Source: CAYTGR01 sp964437445 (lineage in GTDB: Bacteria > Chloroflexota > Anaerolineae > B4-G1 > SLSP01). Taken from it: DNA of 8,691 nucleotides. Within the stretch, counting starts at the first letter, position 1, and every line of letters begins with the position of its first letter. The notes beneath the pieces were generated by a model. The model worked only from the letters and a program-made list of their open reading frames with translations. It was not told the DNA's origin and ran no database searches. The position numbers were made by a program, and so were the translations under genes. Location of the stretch: the NCBI GenBank assembly GCA_964437445.1, contig CAYTGR010000099.1, forward strand, positions 1-8,691, read 5' to 3'. This document shows, in pieces, positions 1 to 4,789 of this stretch.

Positions 1-13
1 ACAGCTTCGGACG

Positions 14-41
14 ATTGTACCCGCTTTCCGGGCAATCGCAA
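14..41 (-). promoter_or_regulatory. Putative sigma70-type promoter for a gene left of the window
   Basis: Read on the minus strand, TTGCGA (36-41) and TACAAT (14-19) are separated by 16 bp. This matches the vegetative -35/-10 layout with four of six and five of six consensus bases. Transcription would start near position 7 and run leftwards out of the window, so the gene served is not visible. All genes in the window run the same way, which makes another minus-strand gene there plausible. In GC-rich DNA such matches also arise by chance. Confidence 0.3.
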
Positions 42-77
42 GCGCCACAAGAAACTTAGTACGGGTCGCGTATGGCC

Positions 78-196
78 TCTTCCGTTTCACGTTTCCCGTC
101 TCACGTTTCACGTTTGACGTTTCACGTTTCCCGTCTGACGTTTCACGTTTGACGTTTCACGTTTCACGTTTGACGTCTCACGTCTCACGTTTCCCC
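78..196. repeat. 7-bp tandem repeat array (TYTSMCG), 15 clean units
   Basis: Fifteen contiguous 7-bp units fill 85-189 exactly, with one decayed unit on each side (78-84 and 190-196). Units are TTTCACG (A), TTTCCCG (B), TCTCACG (C), TTTGACG (D) and TCTGACG (E), in the order A B C A D, A B E A D, A A D C C. The first two blocks of five (85-119 and 120-154) differ by one base, so a 35-bp higher-order repeat lies on top of the 7-bp one. A 7-bp period does not keep a reading frame, so this is non-coding DNA. It resembles the short tandemly repeated repetitive sequences known from cyanobacteria. No gene is supported in 1-254; the flanks 42-77 and 197-254 show nothing I can name. Confidence 0.9.
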
Positions 197-254
197 CCAT
201 CGCCGCCTCAACCCGCACAATCAACGGCTGCCCCCGGGCTCCCTATCCGCCACG

Positions 255-737
255 CTACTTCTCCCCCGCAGGCGGCTCCGGGTGGAGGATCACCAGCGCC
301 TTGCCACGGGCGATCCGCTCCAGCGCGCGGCGATCCGCCCGCCAGACGACCCCCTCTAACAGCAGCATCAGCCGGAACATGACCGGGCGGCGGCGCAACC
401 GCAGCGCGAGGAAGTCGGCGATGCGGGCCGGATCGGTGACCGGCTCGGCGGTGGCGTCCCACCGGCGGTCCTGGAGCTGCACCTGGACGCGAGGGCAGGC
501 GACGACATTGCGGAACCAGTCCGCTTCCGGGCCGCGTGCCGAGGCGACGTAGTAAAGGCCGTCTACCTCCTCAAACTGGAGAGGTGTCACGCGCGGCTGC
601 CCCGATTTGCGCCCGGTGGTGGTCAGCAACAGGACGAGGTGCGCCGGTCCGCGGCCGGCGCCGATCACCTGTGTCGCCAGGCGCTGGTTGAGGCGTCTCA
701 ACAGCCGCCAGATGAAAGGGATACGCCGGGGTGTCAT
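255..737 (-). CDS. Deazaflavin (F420)-dependent nitroreductase family protein
   Basis: A 160-residue protein of the F420H2-dependent reductase family (PF04075, the Ddn-like split beta-barrel group). Characterised members use reduced coenzyme F420 to reduce quinones, nitro compounds or other acceptors, often near the membrane. The family core is plain: LVLLLTTTGRKSGQPRVTPL (34-53), then a strand pair around GLYYVAS (60-66), then the ADWFRNVVACPRVQVQL block (72-88) whose Trp-(Phe/Tyr)-x-Asn segment is typical. A hydrophobic stretch near 117-131 (PVMFRLMLLLEGVVW) is unusual and may be peripheral to the membrane. I chose the ATG at 737, ten bases after AGGAG. The frame extends upstream to a GTG at 803, and a GTG at 794 sits eight bases after GGGAGG, so a start about 19 codons longer is a real alternative. 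The substrate is unknown. The gene has its own likely promoter at 875-902. Confidence 0.85.
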   Translation of the reverse strand: MTPRRIPFIWRLLRRLNQRLATQVIGAGRGPAHLVLLLTTTGRKSGQPRVTPLQFEEVDGLYYVASARGPEADWFRNVVACPRVQVQLQDRRWDATAEPVTDPARIADFLALRLRRRPVMFRLMLLLEGVVWRADRRALERIARGKALVILHPEPPAGEK

Positions 738-874
738 GTCGCCCCCGCTCCTACCGCCGGGCAGAGCGCCACACGGGCCGGCAATCTTTCGCACATGAGC
801 CACCTCCCTGGTCAGAGGTCACGGCCCTCCGCGCCGGCCCCCCGAGCCGGGTTGCCGGGGAGTACCGCCCCTTC

Positions 875-902
875 AGTATAGATTGATTCTCTCCGGTGAC
901 AA
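875..902 (-). promoter_or_regulatory. Sigma70-like promoter of the deazaflavin-reductase gene
   Basis: On the minus strand TTGTCA (897-902) and TATACT (875-880) are separated by 16 bp, with five of six consensus bases in each box. Transcription would begin near 868, leaving a leader of roughly 75 to 130 nt depending on which start codon is used. Its position between the end of mutY and the reductase gene suggests the reductase is not simply the last gene of the mutY unit. Confidence 0.55.
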
Positions 903-924
903 GTGCAACGCCGGCGGCCGCGGG

Positions 925-981
925 CACACACCGGGCTGTGTGAGTGTTGGGTAACAGCCGCAATCCATCGTGCTGTTGCCC
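925..981. other. Two adjacent stem-loops in the mutY-reductase gap
   Basis: The gap 804-1052 contains no convincing gene. Two inverted repeats lie side by side. CACACA (925-930) and TGTGTG (937-942) enclose six bases. GGGTAACAGC (949-958) and GCTGTTGCCC (972-981) enclose 13 bases. The second is a 10-bp stem if the plus strand is transcribed (one G-U pair) and has one C/A mismatch if the minus strand is. Neither is followed by a T-run, so they do not look like intrinsic terminators. They could form the processed 3' end of the mutY transcript, bind a regulator upstream of the reductase promoter, or be inert. Confidence 0.4.
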
Positions 982-1052
982 GGTATGGTGATCGTGGCAA
1001 AGCAATGCAAGGAGGGTCACTCGCTGGGCAGCGGCCCGATGATCTGGCCGGG

Positions 1053-2186
1053 TCAGGGCAAGGGGGACGGGGCTTGGCCCGTGGAGAGGGCTACGCCCGG
1101 CGCAGCTGCCAGCGCCTGCGCGATCTTGCGGTCGGTGACGGCCATCGGCAGCGCGTGCAGTTCCTCGGCAGTGGCCCAGCGCCAGTCGTCACACGCCAGG
1201 CAACGCGGTTCGCCGGCCAACAACCGGCAATAGAAAGCGTACAGCGTAATCCGAAAGTGCGTGTAGGCATGGCGGACGGTGGTGAGCGGCTCGCCCACCG
1301 CCACGGTGATATCCAGTTCCTCTTGCAGTTCGCGCTGTAATGCCTCGGGCAGCGTCTCACCGGCCTCGCGTTTGCCCCCAGGGAACTCCCACAGTCCGCC
1401 CAACCTGTCCTGTGGCCGGCGGCGGGAGACGAGCACCCGGCCGTCCTCTCGCACGGTGACGGCGGCGACCACATCGTAGTGGGGGAGGGCGCGGCGCGGC
1501 GCGGGATGCGGAAAGTCCGCAGGACGGCCCAACGCGGCCGCCCGGCACCAGGGCTGCCACGGGCAGAGCAGGCACAGCGGCGCTGACGGCCGGCAGAGCG
1601 TCGCGCCGAGCTCCATCAGCGCCTCGTTGAACGCTCCAGGCCGCTCCGGCGGCTGGAGCAGCCGCACCGTCGCCTCCAGATCCGCCAGCGCCGGCGCGGG
1701 CAGCGCCAGCAGGCGGGCCAGCACCCGCCGGACGTTGCCATCCACAGCCGGCAGGGGCAACCCAAAGGCCAGACTGCCGATGGCCCCGGCGGTGTAGGCA
1801 CCGATGCCCGGCAGCCGGCGCAACGCGGCGGCCTCGGCAGGCAATTCACCGCCGTACCGGGCCAGCACCTCCTGGGCGGCGCGATGGAGCGCACGGGCGC
1901 GGCTGTAGTATCCCAACCCCTCCCAGACCTTGAGCACCGCCTCCAGCGGAGCGGCCGCCAGCGCCTGGACCGTGGGGAACTGCACCATGAACCGCTCGTA
2001 GTAGCCGATCACCGTCTCCACCTGCGTCTGCTGGAGCATGACCTCGGCCACCCAAACGCGGTACGGCGTCCGGTCATGCCGCCAGGGCAGGTCGCGGGCG
2101 GCGGCAGCAAACCAGGCCAACAGCGCCTCACTCAAGGCGGCGCGCTGAGATTCCAATTCCAGGCGGAGTGACTCGACCAATGTCAT
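1053..2186 (-). CDS. mutY: A/G-specific adenine glycosylase MutY
   Basis: A 377-residue base-excision repair enzyme that removes adenine mispaired with 8-oxoguanine. The N-terminal HhH-GPD domain carries PWRHDRTPYRVWVAEVMLQQ (34-53), with the catalytic glutamate at 48. The helix-hairpin-helix LPGIGAYTAGA (125-135) and VDGN (148-151), with catalytic Asp149, follow. A four-cysteine iron-sulfur loop has the canonical spacing C-x6-C-x2-C-x5-C (198, 205, 208, 214). The C-terminal 8-oxoG recognition domain (about 237-360) is of the Nudix fold, and its Nudix box is nearly complete (see findings). The FSH loop that reads 8-oxoguanine is present as YTH (308-310). The frame runs on to 2348, but that extension overlaps the upstream oxidoreductase gene and lacks family similarity, so I use the ATG at 2186. 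An adjacent GTG at 2189 is possible, and the ribosome site is weak. The gene lies 37 bp after the oxidoreductase and is probably cotranscribed. Confidence 0.95.
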   Translation of the reverse strand: MTLVESLRLELESQRAALSEALLAWFAAAARDLPWRHDRTPYRVWVAEVMLQQTQVETVIGYYERFMVQFPTVQALAAAPLEAVLKVWEGLGYYSRARALHRAAQEVLARYGGELPAEAAALRRLPGIGAYTAGAIGSLAFGLPLPAVDGNVRRVLARLLALPAPALADLEATVRLLQPPERPGAFNEALMELGATLCRPSAPLCLLCPWQPWCRAAALGRPADFPHPAPRRALPHYDVVAAVTVREDGRVLVSRRRPQDRLGGLWEFPGGKREAGETLPEALQRELQEELDITVAVGEPLTTVRHAYTHFRITLYAFYCRLLAGEPRCLACDDWRWATAEELHALPMAVTDRKIAQALAAAPGVALSTGQAPSPLP

Positions 2187-2223
2187 CACCGGGAAGATAG
2201 CACTCCCCAGCCGGATGTCAACC

Positions 2224-3360
2224 TCAGGCTTCACTGGGGGGCAACGTGATCCAGCGGCCCTCCACGGCTGAGCGGGCAGCCGCGTCCAACACCTGCTGGC
2301 AGCGCAGCCCATCATAGAAATCAGGGGAGGCCGCCTCATCCCGCGCAATCGCCCCCAGCAAATCGGCGACTTCGTGGATGAAGGTGTGCTCCCACCCCAG
2401 GATGTGGCCGGCCGGCCACCAGGCGTTGAGGTAAGGGTGGCTGCGGTCAGTGACCATGATCGTGCGGAAGCCGCGCTCGGCGGCAGGATCGCTCCGGGAA
2501 TAGAACTCTAGCTCGTTAAGCCGTTCCAGATTAAAAATCAGGCTCCCTTCGCTGCCAAAGAGCTCCAGCCGCAGGAAATTTTTGCGTCCGGTGGCATAGC
2601 GGGTGCTCATCAATGAACCAAGTGCCCCGTTTTGGAAGCGCGTCAGGAAGAGCGTGGCGTCGTCCACCGTCACCGGCCCGGTGCCGCGGCCGCCGGCATA
2701 GGGCCGCTCTTTGATAAAAGTCTCCTGGGCCCCGGAAACAGCCTCCACCTCTCCGACCAGGAAACGGGCCAGGTCCACAATATGCGCGGCCAGATCGCCC
2801 CTGGCCCCCGATCCTGCCTCCTGCACATCCTGGCGCCAGTTCAAGGGGAACTGCGGATCCACTAACCAATCCTGGTAGTAAACAGCGTTGAAGTGAAAGA
2901 CGCGCCCGATCTTGCCGGCCTGGATCAGTTGCCTGGCCAGGGCAATGGCGGGCACCCGGCGGTAATTGAAGGCGACCATGTGGCGGACGCCGGCCTCGCG
3001 GGCCGCATCTAACATCCGGCGGGCCTCGTCGGCATTGAGGGCCAGCGGTTTTTCGCACAAGAGATGCTTGCCGGCCCGGGCCGCCGCAACGGCGATGGGC
3101 AGGTGGGTCGCATTGGAGGTGGCGATATCCACCAGATCAATGTCGTCGCGAGCGACCAACCGCTCCCACGAAGTCTCGGTGGTCTGCCAGCCGAAACGCT
3201 GCGCAAACGCGGCGAGCGTCACCGGGTCGCGGCCGCAAGCAGCCCGGAGTACGGGGCGCAAGGGGACGTCAAAAAAGTTAGGGACGTCAATCCAGGCGTT
3301 GCTGTGAGCGCGGCCCATAAAGCGGGTGCCAACGATGCCGACATGGATCGTCTTGGTCAT
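2224..3360 (-). CDS. Gfo/Idh/MocA family NAD(P)-dependent oxidoreductase
   Basis: A 378-residue cytoplasmic dehydrogenase of the glucose-fructose oxidoreductase / inositol dehydrogenase / MocA family, which oxidises or reduces hydroxyl groups of sugars, inositols and related cyclic compounds. The N-terminal Rossmann fold begins VGIVGTRFMG (7-16), a GxGxxG-type loop with Thr in place of the usual second small residue. The family CEKPLALN motif is at 102-109, with the conserved lysine at 104. The second domain carries GDLAAHIVD (188-196), matching the family's Gly-Asp-x-x-x-His motif, so Asp189 and His193 are the probable catalytic pair. FNYRRVP (131-137) is also typical. The ATG at 3360 lies five bases after AGGAG, far better than the upstream TTG at 3375. 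Substrate and cofactor preference cannot be read from the sequence, and neighbours give no sugar-pathway context. It heads the unit with mutY. Confidence 0.92.
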   Translation of the reverse strand: MTKTIHVGIVGTRFMGRAHSNAWIDVPNFFDVPLRPVLRAACGRDPVTLAAFAQRFGWQTTETSWERLVARDDIDLVDIATSNATHLPIAVAAARAGKHLLCEKPLALNADEARRMLDAAREAGVRHMVAFNYRRVPAIALARQLIQAGKIGRVFHFNAVYYQDWLVDPQFPLNWRQDVQEAGSGARGDLAAHIVDLARFLVGEVEAVSGAQETFIKERPYAGGRGTGPVTVDDATLFLTRFQNGALGSLMSTRYATGRKNFLRLELFGSEGSLIFNLERLNELEFYSRSDPAAERGFRTIMVTDRSHPYLNAWWPAGHILGWEHTFIHEVADLLGAIARDEAASPDFYDGLRCQQVLDAAARSAVEGRWITLPPSEA

Positions 3361-3399
3361 ATCTTCTCCTACCAAACTATATTCAGAAGTTAAAAATCA

Positions 3400-3427
3400 A
3401 TTATACCGCCAGGGCTCAAAATCAAAA
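3400..3427 (-). promoter_or_regulatory. Promoter of the oxidoreductase-mutY unit
   Basis: On the minus strand a perfect TATAAT lies at 3400-3405. A weak -35 match, TTTTGA (3422-3427), sits 16 bp upstream. Start of transcription would be near 3393, giving a leader of about 33 nt before the oxidoreductase ATG. The -35 part shares bases with the T-run of the terminator that closes the preceding efflux locus. Confidence 0.5.
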
Positions 3428-3457
3428 AGGCGGGATGCCACTGAGCAGCATCCCGCC
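3424..3457 (-). terminator. Intrinsic terminator of the efflux locus
   Basis: A perfect 10-bp stem, GGCGGGATGC (3429-3438) with GCATCCCGCC (3448-3457), encloses a nine-base loop. Read on the minus strand it is followed at once by TTTTT (3428-3424) and then GATTTT. This is a textbook rho-independent terminator, placed about 50 bases after the adaptor stop codon. There is no comparable T-run for plus-strand transcription. Confidence 0.9.
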
Positions 3458-3499
3458 CTGGATTTACCGACTCCCTATCCCTGTTAAGCGCTGTGCCCC

Positions 3500-3517
3500 C
3501 GCACCGGTCACGGTGCG
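3500..3517 (-). other. Short stem-loop around the adaptor stop codon
   Basis: CGCACCG (3500-3506) and CGGTGCG (3511-3517) form a perfect 7-bp stem with a four-base loop. The TGA stop codon of the adaptor gene (3508-3510, minus strand) is in the loop. It could help protect the message end from 3' exonucleases together with the terminator about 40 bases further on, or be a chance product of GC-rich sequence. Confidence 0.4.
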
Positions 3518-4677
3518 CTGATCTTGACCAGTGCCGTCATCCCCAACCGCAATTCCGGGGCCGGCGCATCCAGCACCACAACGACCGGGTAGGTGATGTC
3601 CCCCCGGTAGTTCACCGCCTCCAGGCCGATCTCGCTGACGTGGCCGGGGAACTCGCGGCCCGGCAAGGCATCCACCGTCACGACGGCCGCCTGCCCTACC
3701 TGGACGCGGACGATCTCTTTTTCGGTCAGGTCCTTGGTGCGCACCTGGAGCCGGTCTAAGGTGGCGAGCGTCACGGCCGGCTGCGCGGACGAGGCCAAAT
3801 CGCCCACCTTGACGGCAACCAGCGTCACCGTGCCGGCGAACGGCGCGCGGAGCTCTGTGCGCTCCAGCACGGTCTGGGCGGCGGCAAGCGCGGCCTCGGC
3901 CTGCTGGACAGTGGCCTCGGCGGCCGCGATCTGCTCCGGGGTCGCCCCGGCCTGCGCTAACGCCAGCCGGGCCTGCACGGCGTCACGCTGGGCAGCGGCG
4001 GCCCAAACGGCGGCGTTGGCGGCCCGCTCCTGGGCCGGGCTGCTATCTTTAGCCTGCGCCACCTGCGCTTCGGCTGCGGTGACGGCGGCCTGCGCGGCAT
4101 GCCATTGCGTCGTCGCCGCATCGCCCAACCGCCAACCGTATTGATCGTAGACATCCTTGGCCTGCCAGGCCTGCGCCTGCGCGGCGGCCAGTTGCGCTTC
4201 GGCCGCGGCGACGCGCACTTCGGTGCTGCCCGCCTGGAGCTCATCGCGTTGGGCCACCGCTCCGGTCACGCCGGCCTGCGCGGCTTTCAATTCGGCCTCC
4301 AGCGCGGCGAGCTCTTCCGGACGCGCGCCGGCTTTGACCTGAGCCAGCTGGGCCTGCGCGGCGGCCAGCGCCGCCTCCGCTTGCTGGACGCCGATCCGGG
4401 CATTGGCCTGGTCCAGCCGCACGAGCACCTGGCCCGCTGTGACCAGATCGCCCTCATCCACCAGGACTGCGGCCACGGTACCGCCCAATTCAAAGCGGAG
4501 CGCCTGCCAATCGGCAGCCTCAACGGTGGCCTCGGCCAGCACAGTCCCTTCAGCGGCCTGCGTGACCACCGGCAATGCCGTTGACGCCGCCTCGCGGGTC
4601 CCCGCGACCTGGCTGCAACCACTTAGTAGCACTAAACTTAATCCCACCAACCCAAGAACTTTTTTCAGCTGAGACAT
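3508..4677 (-). CDS. Lipoprotein membrane-fusion adaptor (HlyD/MacA-like) of ABC exporter
   Basis: A 389-residue periplasmic or extracytoplasmic adaptor of an ABC efflux system. Residues 1-21 form a lipoprotein signal: KK near the start, a hydrophobic run, then LLSGC with Cys21 as the lipidation site. The first half of the lipoyl-like domain (about 60-90, GGTVAAVLVDEGDLVTAGQVL) leads into a long Ala/Gln/Glu-rich coiled-coil hairpin (about 92-272). The second lipoyl half is RAPFAGTVTLVAVKVGD (277-293). A beta-barrel region then ends in the family's LRLGMTALVKI (376-386). The ATG at 4677 is preceded by GAGGT at a rather long 11-base spacing. The gene lies 112 bp after the permease gene and is closed by the terminator at 3424-3457. 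If the host has a single membrane, the adaptor would act without a TolC-like duct. Substrate unknown. Confidence 0.9.
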   Translation of the reverse strand: MSQLKKVLGLVGLSLVLLSGCSQVAGTREAASTALPVVTQAAEGTVLAEATVEAADWQALRFELGGTVAAVLVDEGDLVTAGQVLVRLDQANARIGVQQAEAALAAAQAQLAQVKAGARPEELAALEAELKAAQAGVTGAVAQRDELQAGSTEVRVAAAEAQLAAAQAQAWQAKDVYDQYGWRLGDAATTQWHAAQAAVTAAEAQVAQAKDSSPAQERAANAAVWAAAAQRDAVQARLALAQAGATPEQIAAAEATVQQAEAALAAAQTVLERTELRAPFAGTVTLVAVKVGDLASSAQPAVTLATLDRLQVRTKDLTEKEIVRVQVGQAAVVTVDALPGREFPGHVSEIGLEAVNYRGDITYPVVVVLDAPAPELRLGMTALVKISAP

Positions 4678-4747
4678 TTTCTTACTTTACCTCACTTGAA
4701 TAGAAACCAGTTTAAGGAGTGAGCAGAGAGCAGTAGGGAAGTTCCTG

Positions 4748-4789
4748 ATTCGCCATCCGCCATTTGCCATTCGCCATTCGCTATTCGTA
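4748..4789. repeat. Second 7-bp tandem repeat array (ATTCGCC), six units
   Basis: Six 7-bp units fill 4748-4789: ATTCGCC, ATCCGCC, ATTTGCC, ATTCGCC, ATTCGCT, ATTCGTA. The last unit ends one base before the permease stop codon at 4790-4792, so the array begins exactly where coding ends. On its left, about 4718-4732 shows a further short 7-bp periodicity (GAGCAGA, GAGCAGT). The unit sequence is unrelated to the array at 78-196 but the period is the same. It lies inside the likely permease-adaptor transcript. Confidence 0.8.

Noticed and set aside
85..189. CRISPR array
   Set aside because: The repeat unit is 7 bp (35 bp at most) with no unique spacers, and no cas gene is near.
149..382. Open plus-strand frame running through the repeat array
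   Set aside because: It reads through 7-bp repeats and then lies antisense to the deazaflavin-reductase gene; it is proline/serine-rich low-complexity sequence without any family motif.
751..1020. Minus-strand open frames of 62-89 codons in the gap between mutY and the reductase
   Set aside because: They overlap the promoter and the reductase start region, have no recognisable motif and no good ribosome site. I treat the gap as non-coding.
903..1340. Plus-strand open frame of 145 codons overlapping the end of mutY
   Set aside because: It is antisense to the Nudix domain of mutY and shows no domain of its own.
2187..2348. Longer N-terminus of MutY
   Set aside because: The 54 extra codons overlap the 3' end of the oxidoreductase gene and lack MutY similarity; the shorter start leaves a normal 37-bp gap.
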